Assembly: GCF_023701745.1 (NCBI RefSeq)
Contig: NZ_JAJOZB010000001.1
Coordinates: 1,550,001 to 1,614,000, forward strand
Length of the DNA: 64,000 bases
Source: Streptomyces sp. RKAG293
GTDB taxonomy: Bacteria; Actinomycetota; Actinomycetes; Streptomycetales; Streptomycetaceae
Direction: 5' to 3'
In this document: piece after piece, positions 1 to 10,017 of the stretch
Numbering within the stretch: the stretch's first letter is position 1
Layout: each line of letters begins with the position of its first letter
The notes under the pieces: generated by a model
Databases searched by the model: none
What the model saw: the letters and a program-made list of their open reading frames with translations, nothing else
Told to the model about the DNA's origin: nothing
Program-made: the position numbers and the translations under genes

Positions 1-586
1 TCGAACAAAATTCAACAGGATTAACCGGGACCTCGCTCGCAGGGGTAGTTCTACGCCCCCTTACCCAGGGGCGTCAACGCTCCACCCCGTTGGTGTTGTG
101 GGACCGTGATGTAGCAGTACGAGCCGCTCCGGACTGCGGAAATCGACATCGGGTGCTCCCCGGAGCGGTCACGGGGGACGGGAACGGGGGCCAGGACACG
201 CCCTGACCAGTCAAACAAGTTCACATACGTTGCTTCAAGATGCACCATAGATCGCGCTTGCCATCCCCGGGCATCCGGGCCGGCCGGGGCGCGCGGCCGA
301 CGAGCCCAGGCCGGGCCTGCCCTCCGCCGACGCTTCGGAAGGGCGGTCCGGCCTTCTGCCGGGCGGGCACCGTTGCGTTCGCACATGGCTCGAGGGCGTC
401 ACGCCGAGGAGGATCGTCGACAGGAGCCGGCCGCCGGGGCTCGACGCCCCGGAGGGCACGCCGACCGCACGACGGCCCCGCTCCGTGCCGCGACCTCCCC
501 TGGAGGGCCGCACCGGGTCGGGTCCACCGGCCTGAGCCCTCGGTGCCATCCCGTTGAGTTCCGCCGTATTTTGTTGGAACATGCGA
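1..586. other. Left-edge non-coding stretch
   Basis: No convincing gene is visible. All open frames here are short, overlap one another on both strands and lack a ribosome binding site. The 64-codon minus-strand frame ending at 51 has no Shine-Dalgarno and a weak third-position G/C bias for this genome. The stretch lies downstream of the ricin-domain gene and its terminator. Confidence 0.5.
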
Positions 587-625
587 GAAGCGCACCCGGT
601 CGGTGGTACCGATCGGGTGCGCTTC
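587..625 (-). terminator. Terminator after ricin-lectin gene
   Basis: A 12-bp perfect inverted repeat (GAAGCGCACCCG / CGGGTGCGCTTC) flanks a 15-nt loop. It lies 45 bp beyond the stop codon of the minus-strand lectin gene. There is no long U-run, as is usual for Streptomyces terminators. Confidence 0.7.
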
Positions 626-669
626 CCTGACTCAGTGCGATGTCGGCCGATGCCTGACCCGGTGCGGTG

Positions 670-2892
670 TCAGGCGATGGTCCAGTGCTGCCGCGGCAGA
701 TCGGTGTCCGTCTGCTGGGTGACCGTGCCACCGTCGGAGGTCGACGAGGTCGTCAGCAGGAGTCCGCTGTGGACGTTGGTGATCGTGTAGGCGCCGGAGG
801 CCAGCTTCGCCACCCGCCATTTCTGGTTGGCTCCCCCGGTGCAGGTCCACTGGACCACTGCCGTGCCCGGTGCGGTGGCGCCTCCGGCATCGTCGGCGCA
901 CAGGCTGGAGTAGGCGTTGACGAGGGTGTAGGAGCCGTCGGACTGCTGGGTGAAGACCCAGTTCTGGTTCTTTCCACCGTTGAGCGACCAGGTGTCGAGC
1001 TGGACGCCCGGCTCCGTGTGCCAGTCGGGATCATCGAGACCCTTGCCGGACAGGGAGACCGTGTGCGTGCCGTTGAGGTTGCCCGCGGCCGTGCCGGCGG
1101 TCAGGGTCAGGGCCTGCTCGGCAGCGGTGCGTGAGCCGCCGACGGAGTTGCCCGTGCCGTTGGTCCAGGTGCGGGCCGGGGTCGTCTCGGCGGGCCGGCC
1201 GGCGTCGGACGACATGCCGAGAACCAGCCCGCTGTAGCGGTTGACCAGGCGGTATGTGCCGGTTTGCGTACCGGTGGTGGTCACGTTGCTGATGAGGAAC
1301 CACTGCTGGCCGACGGTGGGACCGCCGGACCCCACCGTGGTGGCGGTCGGCTTGGTGGCCCAGGCGCGGTCGGCCGTAGAAGCGGAGTCCACCCCGAGCA
1401 GCTGACCGGTGGCGGCGTTGGTGATGCGGAACGACCCGTCGCCGTTGGCGGCGAAGCTCCAGGACTCCCGGCTCGACCCGGTGGCGGCCGTGACGGAGGT
1501 GGTGGCCGAGCTGCCGGCGGCCTGGGCGAGGACCCGGCCGGACCCGCTGCCGATCGTGTACGTCTTCGCCGGGTCGACCGGCGAGGGTGCCGGGGCGGAC
1601 GAGTCGATCGTGAGGTTGACGTACTCGCCGGAAGCGCCGCCGGAGCATCCGAAGGAGCAGTACGAGCGGAAGTTCTTGCCGACGACGGTGGAGCTGGTCC
1701 TGTTCGCGCTGTCCAGGAACCACCGGTACCAGGAGGCGGTGTGGTGGCTGCCGGTGTCGCCGATCAGCGTCCACTTCTGCGTGGCGAGGTTGTCGGTGGC
1801 GTAGATCTGCTGCGGGGCGTTGCCGCTCTGGTCCACCGCCTGCGGTTCACCGATGTACAGGCCCAGATAGGCGTTGTAGGTGATGTCCATGACGAACAGC
1901 GGTGAGGTCGGCGGCATCGTGCCGGCTGCGACCTGCTGGTCCACGCTGCCGGTGTTGGCCGGGTTGTACTCGGCCGATGCGGGGGTGTATCCGGTGCCGC
2001 CCGAGGAGGTCACCGGCACCTCGTTGCTCTCCAGGCCGCCCTGGCCGGGCTGCGACCAGGAGCCGTTGTACCACTTCTGCCAGGAGCCGGGCGCCATCTT
2101 GGACGAGATGGGAGAGCGGGCCGCGTGGGCGTAGAACGCCTTCCAGCCGCCGCTCTTGTCCACGATGCGCGAGCCGTAGGTGATGTAGAAGTATCCGGAC
2201 GCGGTGTCGACGAAGAGCCGCTGGTCGCCGTCGCCGTAGTCGTACGTCTGGTTCGGGAACGCCGTGGTGTCGCCCCGTGCGGTGCTGTACGGCGACGTGA
2301 TCGCGTGGCCCAGGATGTTCCAGACCTTGCCCTGGTTCGTCGAGCGCGCGTAGTCGATCGCGTCGTAGTGCAGGCCGTCGCCGAACGGCTGCGGGGTGAA
2401 CTCGTTGTGCACCAGGCCGTACCAGTCACCGGTGTCCGGGTCGACCCACACCCCGGTCAGATCGCAGTAGTTCTTGTGCGCGTAGCCCGAGCCCGCGGGC
2501 GCGGCGGTCGCCGTCACCCCGGTCGGGCTGTTGTTGCAGCGCCAGGTCGTGTCGTTGTTCCGGTCGCTGGAGTTCGCCGGGTTCACCGCGTCGCTGATCG
2601 CACTCGACCGCGCGGCGTCATCGAAGTTCGTACCGGTGAAGAAATCCCAGTAGCGGGGGTCACCGGCACCGTACAGGGCGGCGGACTGCTGGAAGTAGAA
2701 CGCGCCGTCCTTGTCGATGTAGGGGACCGCGGAGGTGTCGGTCGGATGGGCGTAGGAGGCCTTCGAGCCGACGGAGACCGTGTACGTGGCGCCGGGCGGG
2801 ACCGCCGACGCCGTTCCCGGTGCGAGCAGGCCGGCTGTCAGCAGCGGGAGGATCACGGCGAGCGCCGCGAGGACTCTTCGGGGACGGGACAC
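670..2892 (-). CDS. Secreted protein with ricin-type beta-trefoil lectin domains
   Basis: This 740-residue protein starts at a GTG with AAAGGA 8 nt upstream. It has a classical Sec signal (basic n-region, Leu/Ala-rich core, cleavage probably after ASA near residue 30), so it should be exported. The central 400 residues are rich in Tyr, Trp, Gly and Asp and contain sialidase- or beta-propeller-like stretches; I cannot assign a catalytic family. The C-terminal ~290 residues carry ricin B lectin repeats with the QxW signatures NQNW, NQKW and RQHW, which usually bind galactose- or xylose-containing polymers. A polysaccharide-binding or degrading exoprotein is the best description. It stands alone, with its own terminator. 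Confidence 0.85.
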   Translation of the reverse strand: MSRPRRVLAALAVILPLLTAGLLAPGTASAVPPGATYTVSVGSKASYAHPTDTSAVPYIDKDGAFYFQQSAALYGAGDPRYWDFFTGTNFDDAARSSAISDAVNPANSSDRNNDTTWRCNNSPTGVTATAAPAGSGYAHKNYCDLTGVWVDPDTGDWYGLVHNEFTPQPFGDGLHYDAIDYARSTNQGKVWNILGHAITSPYSTARGDTTAFPNQTYDYGDGDQRLFVDTASGYFYITYGSRIVDKSGGWKAFYAHAARSPISSKMAPGSWQKWYNGSWSQPGQGGLESNEVPVTSSGGTGYTPASAEYNPANTGSVDQQVAAGTMPPTSPLFVMDITYNAYLGLYIGEPQAVDQSGNAPQQIYATDNLATQKWTLIGDTGSHHTASWYRWFLDSANRTSSTVVGKNFRSYCSFGCSGGASGEYVNLTIDSSAPAPSPVDPAKTYTIGSGSGRVLAQAAGSSATTSVTAATGSSRESWSFAANGDGSFRITNAATGQLLGVDSASTADRAWATKPTATTVGSGGPTVGQQWFLISNVTTTGTQTGTYRLVNRYSGLVLGMSSDAGRPAETTPARTWTNGTGNSVGGSRTAAEQALTLTAGTAAGNLNGTHTVSLSGKGLDDPDWHTEPGVQLDTWSLNGGKNQNWVFTQQSDGSYTLVNAYSSLCADDAGGATAPGTAVVQWTCTGGANQKWRVAKLASGAYTITNVHSGLLLTTSSTSDGGTVTQQTDTDLPRQHWTIA

Positions 2893-2937
2893 AGGCAGTC
2901 CTTTCCGTCCGGGTGTGCTGTTCCGGCGGTGGGGGCC

Positions 2938-2969
2938 GGATCAGGGCAAGCGGGGGGTCGCCCTGATCC
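2938..2969 (-). terminator. Terminator between permease and lectin genes
   Basis: A 10-bp perfect inverted repeat (GGATCAGGGC / GCCCTGATCC) with a 12-nt loop lies about 107 bp past the permease stop and 46 bp before the lectin start. A second, shorter repeat (GTCCCGGTC / GACCGGGAC, 3069-3090) spans the permease stop codon itself. Either could end transcription of the upstream operon. Confidence 0.6.
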
Positions 2970-3075
2970 CACCTCCTGCGCGAGCCGGAGTACATGTGTT
3001 TTCGTTCGCCTCCACTTGGGTTTTCCTCACCAGGTGTGCCCTGTTCAGCAGGGAATGCCCCGTCCCGGGTCCCGG

Positions 3076-4689
3076 TCAGGCGACCGGGACGGGCGGGGCC
3101 GGCTCCGCCCGGAGGTGCGCCGTCCCGGAGCGCACGGCCCAGCCGAACACCGCCAGCGAGACGACGCCGACCACGATCGTGTCGTACGGCGCGGGCAGCC
3201 GGCCCGAGCCTCCGAACGTGCCCAGCCAGGACAGCAGGGTCAGCGCGGCCAGCTGGCAGACCAGCCAGGCGCCGTCCCGCAGCTCCTCGCGCACCGGCCG
3301 CTCGCCGGCGTCGCGGCGCAGCAGCAGGAACAGCGGCACTCCGGCGAGCACCAGCGGCAGCGCGAGGCGCAGATCGTGCCAGCCCGACCAGTAGACGAAT
3401 TCGGAGGCCACCACGAAGCTGATCGGCGCGATCCAGCGCACCCCGGGCACCTGGCCGTCCTTGCGGACCACTCCCTGTTCCCGGTCCCGCGCCCGGAACA
3501 CGGCGACGGCGACCGCGGACGCCGCGTAGATGAGCAGATACATGTCGCCCATCACGCTGACGATGTCCTGCCAGCCGCCGAACGGCAGCATGAACAGGAC
3601 GATGACGACGAGGTTGAGCAGCAGCGCCCGGTGGGCCGTGCCGGAGCGGGCGTCGATCCGCATGAAGAAGCGCGGCAGCAGGCCGTTCTTGGCCAGGGCG
3701 TAGGTGTGCCGGGCGTCGATCGCGACCCCGACGTAGGCCGAGCCGCCCGGCGAGACGACCGCGTCGGCGTAGAGCAGGGTGGCCAGCCAGTGCAGGTTGA
3801 GCACCAGGGCGAGCTGCCCGAACGGTGACTCGAAGTTCACGCCCTGCCATCCGTGGCCGAGCAGCGAGTCCGGCACCGTGTAGAGGAAGGCGAGCTGCAG
3901 TCCCAGGTAGACCAGCACGGCCAGCCCGATGCCGGTGAGTACCGCGCCCGGCACGTTGCGCCGTGGGTTGCGGGCCTCTCCGGAGAAGTCGAGGGGCGCC
4001 TGGAAGCCGTTGACGGAGTACACGATGCCGCCGCTGGCGAGCGCGGTCAGACAGGCCGCGTAGCCGTACGGTGCGAAGCCGCCGTGGTCGGTGAGCCGCC
4101 CGGAGTGCGTTCCGGAGAGGAAGAGCGCCACCACGGTGAGGACGGGCACGACGACCTTGAACAGCGACACCAGGTTGTTCAGCCGGGCGAAGGTGCGGAC
4201 CGCGAACCAGTTGAGCGCGGTCAGCAGGATGCTCAGTCCCGAGGCCACGGCCAGGCCGGACGCGGTCAGCCGGCCGTTGTCGTAGAGACCCGGGAGGTAA
4301 TGCGCGGCGTACTGCATGATCGCGCTGATCTCCGCCGCCGTGCCGCCGACCGACAGCAGCACCGACCAGCCGATCACGGTGCCGACCAGCCGGCCGCTCG
4401 CGTAGAGCGGCCAGCGCACGGTTCCGCCGCCCTCGGGGCGGGTGGCTCCGAGCTCCACCATCACCAGTGCCACCAGGCCGCACAGCAGGCCCGCCGCGAC
4501 CCAGGACAGCAACGAGGCGGGCCCCGCGGTCTGCGCGGCGAACATGGCCGCGAACAGCCAGCCGGAGCCGAGGATGTTGGAGAACCCGATCGCCGCCAGG
4601 CTCCAGAACCCGAGCTCCTTGCGGAGCCGGCGTTCCTCGCTCAGTACCGTGGGGGCCTCCGGAGCCCGCCGTGGCTCGCTCTGCGGCAC
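3076..4689 (-). CDS. APC-family amino acid permease
   Basis: About 537 residues with roughly 12 hydrophobic segments. The N-terminal stretch GFSNILGSGWLFAA matches the unwound first-helix substrate motif (G-S-G) of the APC superfamily. It should import amino acids or amines across the cytoplasmic membrane. Two in-frame GTG starts exist: 4695 has only 3 nt between GGAGG and the start, while 4689 has a 9-nt gap, so 4689 is preferred. It follows the NHLM exporter genes in the same direction after about 100 bp and may be cotranscribed. A link to the peptide system is not proven. Confidence 0.85.
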   Translation of the reverse strand: MPQSEPRRAPEAPTVLSEERRLRKELGFWSLAAIGFSNILGSGWLFAAMFAAQTAGPASLLSWVAAGLLCGLVALVMVELGATRPEGGGTVRWPLYASGRLVGTVIGWSVLLSVGGTAAEISAIMQYAAHYLPGLYDNGRLTASGLAVASGLSILLTALNWFAVRTFARLNNLVSLFKVVVPVLTVVALFLSGTHSGRLTDHGGFAPYGYAACLTALASGGIVYSVNGFQAPLDFSGEARNPRRNVPGAVLTGIGLAVLVYLGLQLAFLYTVPDSLLGHGWQGVNFESPFGQLALVLNLHWLATLLYADAVVSPGGSAYVGVAIDARHTYALAKNGLLPRFFMRIDARSGTAHRALLLNLVVIVLFMLPFGGWQDIVSVMGDMYLLIYAASAVAVAVFRARDREQGVVRKDGQVPGVRWIAPISFVVASEFVYWSGWHDLRLALPLVLAGVPLFLLLRRDAGERPVREELRDGAWLVCQLAALTLLSWLGTFGGSGRLPAPYDTIVVGVVSLAVFGWAVRSGTAHLRAEPAPPVPVA

Positions 4690-4793
4690 GTGCACGCACC
4701 TCCTCGTGGGACGCGGAACGCTGGGTTCCCCAGCGTGTCACGCCGGTCGCCGCGGATCGCAGAGGATCGCTCCCCAGCGGCCGTGTGGCTCGT

Positions 4794-7751
4794 TCACCGC
4801 ATCTGACGGCGCACCAGCTCATGGAACATGCCGCCGGTGTCGGCGAGGAGCTCCGCGGGCGGGCCCTGCTGGAGGACCCGGCCGTCCGACATGACGATCA
4901 CGCGGTCGGCGTCCATGACGGTGGACAGCCGGTGCGCGATGACGACACGCGTCGAGCGCAGCTTGCGGGTGCTCTCGGTCACGACGCGCTGGGTCTCGTT
5001 GTCGAGGGCGCTGGTGGCCTCGTCGAAGAACAGGATGCGCGGGTGGCGGATCAGGGCCTGGGCGATCATCAGACGCTGCCGCTGGCCGCCGGAGACGGTG
5101 CCGCCGCCGTCGGAGAGGACGGTGTGCATGCCCATCGGCATGCCCTTGATGTCCTCGGTCAGCCCCGCCATCGCGGCGGCCTCCCAGGCCTCTTCCAGGG
5201 AGAACGTCTCGGAACCGCAGATGCAGTCCAGGATCGAGCCGGTGAACGGCTGCGCGTTCTGCAGGACGACCCCGCACTGGCGCCGCACGGCCGCCGGGTC
5301 GAGGGCCGTCAGGTCCTGACCGTCGTAGAGCACGCTGCCGGACACCGGCCGGTCGAAGCCGATGAGCAGCCGGAGCAGGGTCGACTTGCCGCAGCCGCTG
5401 GCTCCGACGATGGCGACGAACTCGCCCGGCAGGATCCGGAACGACACGTTGTCGAGCACCAGCGGCGCGTCGTCGGCGTACCGGAACGACAGCTGCTCGA
5501 CCTCGATCTCGCCGGACAGCACGCCCGGCTGTGTGGTGCCGCCGCCGACCTCGGGCACCTCGTCGAGCAGCGGTTTGATCTGCTCGAACAGCGGCAGGAC
5601 GGAGACCGCGGAGATGAGTGCGCCGGTCAGCTGGGTCACCGACGTCAGCAGCATCGTCACCGCGGTGTTGAAGGTGAGGAAGCTGCTGGCCGACAGGGTC
5701 CCGCGGGCCGGTCCTGCGAGCAGCATGAACATGATGAGGGTGCAGAGCGGCAGATAGACCGCGTTGACGACCGTGATCAGGTTCTTGATCCGGCCCACCC
5801 GCTGCTGCAGTTCGCGGCTGCGCGCGAACTCGCGGGCCCAGGAGGCGTAGGCGAAGCTCTCCGCCGCGGCGACGCGCAGTTTGGGCAGTCCGCGCAGCGT
5901 CTGGAACGCCTGGTTGTTGAGCTTGTTGCCGAGCACGATCAGACGGCGCTGCCAGCGCAGTTGCCACAGCCCCAGGGTGAGGAACACCGCGCCGATCACG
6001 GTGAGCATCGCCAGCGCCAGCAGGGCCAGCGTGGGGCTGTACCAGAGCAGCAGGGCGAGGTTCACCACACCGACGGTGCCCGCCTGCACGGCCACCGAGC
6101 TGATGCCGGACAGGACGCGGCGGATGGCGCTGATGCCCATGGCCGCGCTGGCCAGCTCTCCGGTGGAGCGCCCGGCGAAGAACTTCGTCGGCAGGCGCAG
6201 CAGCCGGTCCCAGACGGCCGGTTGGAGCGTGGACTCGATGCGACCTTCCATGCGCAGGATGGAGATGTTCTCCAGCAGCATGAAGGCGGCCGAGACGATG
6301 GTGGTGGCCACGATCGCCAGCGAGGTCTGGACGATGAGGCTGTTCTCGGCGTTCGGTACGTAGACCCCGAGAACCTGACCCGTCGCGATGGGCACCAGCG
6401 CGCCGAGGCCGACCGCGACGAGGCCGCCCAGGATCAGGTTGCGCAGGTCCGCCCGGGTGCCGCGCAGACTGAAGCGGAGCAACCGCCAGACGGCTATGGG
6501 CTGGTCGGGCAGCGGCCGGTAGAACATGACGGCGCGGGGCTGGAACGCGTCCGCGGCCGCGCCCGCACCCCCGCCCCTGCTCCCGATGCGCGTCCGCTCG
6601 CCGGTGACCGGATCCACCGCCTCGTATCCGCCGCGGCGCCACAGCAGCGCTACCGGCGCGCCCGTTCCGGCCCGGTGGCCCAGCAGGGGGCCGGAGTCCT
6701 CCCGCCACCAGCGGCCGTCGAGTCTGACCGTGCGGGTGCGGAAGCCCGAACTCACCGCGATGCGCTCGACCGGGCTCGACCGGCCGTTCGACGAGCCGCC
6801 GTCCACGGGTGCCGAGACGGTGATCCCGGCCGCGTCGGCGACTCTGCGGCAGGCGGCGAGTGTGGCATCGTCGGTGCCGTCGGCCGGGTGGGACGGGGTC
6901 TTCCCTCCCGGCCTGTCGATGGAGGCCAGCAGCGCCTGGTCCGCCTGCGCGCGCACCGTCCGGCCGGCCTTGATGCCGGCCGCCGTCCGGTCCTCATGGG
7001 CGCGCTCGACGCGTTCGATCCAGCGGTCCAGCGCGAACAGCAGCCGGGACTGCTGATTGACCACCCGCTGCCACATCGCACCGTCGATGAGCAGATCGGC
7101 GGCCGCCTCGCTGCTGAACGCGGCGCCGTACCGCACACTTCCGGGGGCCACCGGCATCCACAGGATGTTGTCGTCGGCCGCTTCGTACTCCGCGGCCGGC
7201 TGCGCCGTTCCCGGTCCATGGCCCGGCTGACCGTCGTGGGGGGCCTCGAACAGGACGCGCAGACTGCGCCCGACCCCGCGGGCGAACGCGTCCTCCAGCG
7301 GGCTCAGGGGCGCTTCGTAGCCGCCGTACGACTGCTGGTCCCCGTAGCCGTCGTCACCGCCGTACCCGCCTCCGCCGTACCCACCGGGCTCGCCGTACTC
7401 GCCGTACCCGGGCCCGAACAGTTCCCGCAGCTGGATCCGGCGCAGTTCGCACCCCTGCAGGGGCCGCCCGACGAGGGTGTGGCGCGGGCCTTCCGCCGGT
7501 CCGAGCACCAGGGTTCCCGTTTCGAGCCGGCCGAGGAAGTGCCAGTGCCCCTGGTTTCCGGAGTCGACCGCGAACAGGTCCATCGCCCCGCCCACCACCA
7601 GCCACAGCACATGGGGCCCCTCCAGGCTCATGCTGCGGGTCCCGGCGCAGTCGACGGGCTGTCCCAGGCCGCCGAGGGCTCCCACGACCACATCGCCGGG
7701 CACGGCGCCCGGCACGGCGTCGGTGACCACGGGGTGCTGGACGGATGTCAT
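4794..7751 (-). CDS. NHLM-type peptide export ABC transporter, permease/ATPase without peptidase
   Basis: A 985-residue ABC half-transporter. The first ~400 residues form a soluble accessory region typical of the second NHLM exporter subunit (NHLM family, compare TIGR03797), including a Gly/Tyr-rich low-complexity tract. A six-helix membrane domain follows, then an ATPase domain with Walker A GASGCGKST, signature VSGGQRQRL and Walker B ILFFDEATSALD. It lacks a C39 peptidase, so it probably pairs with the peptidase-bearing subunit encoded next to it. Its ATG lies 1 nt after the stop of that gene, implying translational coupling. It should export a double-glycine-leader peptide such as the one at 10970-11206. 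Confidence 0.92.
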   Translation of the reverse strand: MTSVQHPVVTDAVPGAVPGDVVVGALGGLGQPVDCAGTRSMSLEGPHVLWLVVGGAMDLFAVDSGNQGHWHFLGRLETGTLVLGPAEGPRHTLVGRPLQGCELRRIQLRELFGPGYGEYGEPGGYGGGGYGGDDGYGDQQSYGGYEAPLSPLEDAFARGVGRSLRVLFEAPHDGQPGHGPGTAQPAAEYEAADDNILWMPVAPGSVRYGAAFSSEAAADLLIDGAMWQRVVNQQSRLLFALDRWIERVERAHEDRTAAGIKAGRTVRAQADQALLASIDRPGGKTPSHPADGTDDATLAACRRVADAAGITVSAPVDGGSSNGRSSPVERIAVSSGFRTRTVRLDGRWWREDSGPLLGHRAGTGAPVALLWRRGGYEAVDPVTGERTRIGSRGGGAGAAADAFQPRAVMFYRPLPDQPIAVWRLLRFSLRGTRADLRNLILGGLVAVGLGALVPIATGQVLGVYVPNAENSLIVQTSLAIVATTIVSAAFMLLENISILRMEGRIESTLQPAVWDRLLRLPTKFFAGRSTGELASAAMGISAIRRVLSGISSVAVQAGTVGVVNLALLLWYSPTLALLALAMLTVIGAVFLTLGLWQLRWQRRLIVLGNKLNNQAFQTLRGLPKLRVAAAESFAYASWAREFARSRELQQRVGRIKNLITVVNAVYLPLCTLIMFMLLAGPARGTLSASSFLTFNTAVTMLLTSVTQLTGALISAVSVLPLFEQIKPLLDEVPEVGGGTTQPGVLSGEIEVEQLSFRYADDAPLVLDNVSFRILPGEFVAIVGASGCGKSTLLRLLIGFDRPVSGSVLYDGQDLTALDPAAVRRQCGVVLQNAQPFTGSILDCICGSETFSLEEAWEAAAMAGLTEDIKGMPMGMHTVLSDGGGTVSGGQRQRLMIAQALIRHPRILFFDEATSALDNETQRVVTESTRKLRSTRVVIAHRLSTVMDADRVIVMSDGRVLQQGPPAELLADTGGMFHELVRRQMR

Positions 7752-7752
7752 C

Positions 7753-10017
7753 TCAGTGCTCCCTGACGAGCTCGGCGTACGGCCCGCCGGCCGCCACCAG
7801 GTCCTCGTGCCGCCCGCGTTCCACGACGGTGCCGTGGTCGAGCACGACGATCTCGTCGCTGTCGCGCACCGTGCTGAGCCGGTGCGCGATCACGACGCAG
7901 GCACAGCCCCGCCGCCGCAGATTGTCGATGATCACCTGCTCGGTCTCGGCGTCCAGGGCGCTGGTCACCTCGTCGAGGACCAGGACGCTGGGCCGGCGGA
8001 CCAGCGCTCTGGCGATCTCCAGTCGCTGCCGCTGGCCGCCGGAGAAGTTGCGGCCGTCCTGCTCGACCCGGCTGTGGATGCCGCCGGGACGCCGGGCGAC
8101 CGTGTCATGGATGGCGGCGTCCTTGAGCGCGGCGATGACGTCGTCGTCGGGTATCGACGGATCCCACAGCGCGACGTTGTCCCGGACGGTGCCCTCGAAG
8201 AGGAAGACGTCCTGATCGACGAAGGAGACCGAGGCGGACAGCGCGCTGCGGGAGATCTCGTCGAGCCGCTGCCCGTCGATGCGGATCGAGCCCTCCCACG
8301 GGTTGTAGAGACCCGAGATCAGCCGGGACACCGTGGACTTGCCGCTGCCGGAGCCGCCGACCAGCGCCACCTGCCGGCCGGGGCCGACCGACAGGGAGAA
8401 GCCGGTGAGCAGCGGTCTGTCGAGCGGGCTGTAGCCGAAGGTGACGTTCTCCAGCGTCACGTGGCCCTTGAGCCTGCGGGTGCTCGCGGCCGGCTCGCTG
8501 CGGGAGTACAGCCCGTCCACCGGGAAGCTCTCGACGTCCTTGAGCCGGGCCACGTCGGCCGCGAAGTCCTGGATCCGGCCGGCCACCCCGTTGAGCCGGG
8601 TGACCGGTGCGGTGAAGCTGGTCACCAGCGCCTGGAAGGCGACGAGCAGGCCGATGGAGATATGGCCCTCCACGGCCCGCAGCCCCCCGATCCACAGGAT
8701 CAGCGCGCTGTTGAGAGCCGCGAGGGTGGGGGCGACGACGGCCAGTACCGCACTGGGCACGCCGAGCCGCTGCTGCCCGTCCAGGGTCGTGGCGTGCTGG
8801 CCGGCCCAGCGGCGGAAGTAGCCGTTCTCGGCGCCGGTCGCCTTCATCGTCTCGATGAGCTGGAGCCCGCCGTACGAGGTGTTGGTCAGCCGGGCGCTGT
8901 CGGCCCGCAGCTTCTGCGTACCGGTGGCACGGATCCGTACCACCACGCGCATCGCCGCGACGTTGAGCAGCGCGATCAGCACGCCGACGACCGTCAGTTG
9001 CGGATCGTAGGTCCACAGCAGGACCGCGTAGAGCACCACGACCACGGCATCCACCCCGGCGGCGGCGAGGTCCCTGGCCAGGGTCTCGGCCACCGTGTCG
9101 TTGGACTGCAGGCGCTGGACGAGGTCGGCCGGGTTGCGCTGGGCGAAGAACGTGACGGGCAGCCGGAGCAGATGCCGCATGAACCGGGCGCTGCCGAAGG
9201 TGGACGAGATGATGCGGCCGCGCAGCAGATTCGCCTGCTGCACAGCGGTCAGCACGGCGGTCAGCACGACCATCGCGGCCATCGACCCGAAGAGCACCGG
9301 CAGCAGCGACGTCTGGTTGCCGAAGAGGAACAGATCGATGTACGTCCGGCTGAGGGCCGGCGCCGAAGCGCCGACGACGACGAGCAGGAAGCTGGCGATC
9401 AGTGCTGCCGCCATCGTGCCCGTGGTGCCGCGCAGCCGGGCCGGCAGGGCGCTCATCACCCCGGGCTTGCGGCCGCCGCGGCGGAACCCGCCGCCGGGCT
9501 CGAAGGTCAGCACGACGCCGGTGAAGCTCGAGTCGAACTCCTCCCACGACACGAAACGCCGGCCCCGGGCCGGATCGTTGAGGTGGATCCCCTTGCGGCC
9601 GAAGCGCCGTCCCATCCCGTCGAGGACGACGAAGTGGTTGAACTCCCAGAACAGGACGGCCGGCGCCCGGACCTCCGCGAGGGCGGCGGGCTCCATCTGC
9701 ATGCCCTTGGCGTCCAGACCGTATCTGCGGGCCGCCTTCAGCACGTTGCTGGCCCGGGAGCCGTCGCGGGACACACCGCAGGCGATGCGGAGTTCTTCGA
9801 GGGGGACGTGCCGGCCGTGGTGGCCGAGCACCATCGCGAGCGAGGCGGCACCGCACTCCACGGCTTCCATCTGCAGAACGGTGGGGCTGCGGACGGTCTT
9901 CTGCTTCTTCGCCTTCCCCGGCTTCCTCCGCTTCCGCGGATTCGATGTCGGCGTCTGCGTCGGCGCCGGCGCGTGCCGCCCGCGGCCTGCCGGGGTCGGG
10001 CGGTGCTGCGCGCTCAC
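7753..10017 (-). CDS. NHLM-type C39 peptidase/permease/ATPase exporter
   Basis: A 754-residue fused exporter (NHLM family, compare TIGR03796). The N-terminal C39 cysteine peptidase has its catalytic Cys in QMEAVEC, His in NHFVV and Asp in NDPARG. A membrane domain follows, then an ATPase with Walker A GGSGSGKST, signature FSGGQRQRL and Walker B VLVLDEVTSALD. It should cut double-glycine leaders at the cytoplasmic face and export the core peptide. The GTG start at 10017 overlaps the TGA of the HlyD gene by 4 nt, which decides the start; a longer open frame upstream is only the HlyD gene read out of frame. A basic tail (KRRKPGKAKKQK) precedes the peptidase. Confidence 0.93.
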   Translation of the reverse strand: MSAQHRPTPAGRGRHAPAPTQTPTSNPRKRRKPGKAKKQKTVRSPTVLQMEAVECGAASLAMVLGHHGRHVPLEELRIACGVSRDGSRASNVLKAARRYGLDAKGMQMEPAALAEVRAPAVLFWEFNHFVVLDGMGRRFGRKGIHLNDPARGRRFVSWEEFDSSFTGVVLTFEPGGGFRRGGRKPGVMSALPARLRGTTGTMAAALIASFLLVVVGASAPALSRTYIDLFLFGNQTSLLPVLFGSMAAMVVLTAVLTAVQQANLLRGRIISSTFGSARFMRHLLRLPVTFFAQRNPADLVQRLQSNDTVAETLARDLAAAGVDAVVVVLYAVLLWTYDPQLTVVGVLIALLNVAAMRVVVRIRATGTQKLRADSARLTNTSYGGLQLIETMKATGAENGYFRRWAGQHATTLDGQQRLGVPSAVLAVVAPTLAALNSALILWIGGLRAVEGHISIGLLVAFQALVTSFTAPVTRLNGVAGRIQDFAADVARLKDVESFPVDGLYSRSEPAASTRRLKGHVTLENVTFGYSPLDRPLLTGFSLSVGPGRQVALVGGSGSGKSTVSRLISGLYNPWEGSIRIDGQRLDEISRSALSASVSFVDQDVFLFEGTVRDNVALWDPSIPDDDVIAALKDAAIHDTVARRPGGIHSRVEQDGRNFSGGQRQRLEIARALVRRPSVLVLDEVTSALDAETEQVIIDNLRRRGCACVVIAHRLSTVRDSDEIVVLDHGTVVERGRHEDLVAAGGPYAELVREH

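Noticed and set aside
51-242. A 64-residue minus-strand frame at the left edge (MVHLEATYVNLF start)
   Set aside because: No ribosome binding site, weak codon bias and no recognisable similarity.
1-583. Possible inverted repeat sharing AACAAAAT near positions 4-12 and 568-576, like element ends
   Set aside because: Only about 8 bp match, no transposase lies between and there is no target duplication.
2125-3828. A 567-codon plus-strand open frame
   Set aside because: Opposite two well-supported minus-strand genes and the terminator between them.
4467-7766. A 1099-codon plus-strand open frame
   Set aside because: It lies fully opposite the NHLM ABC transporter, has shadow-like composition (Arg, Gly, His, Gln, Asp rich) and no domain.
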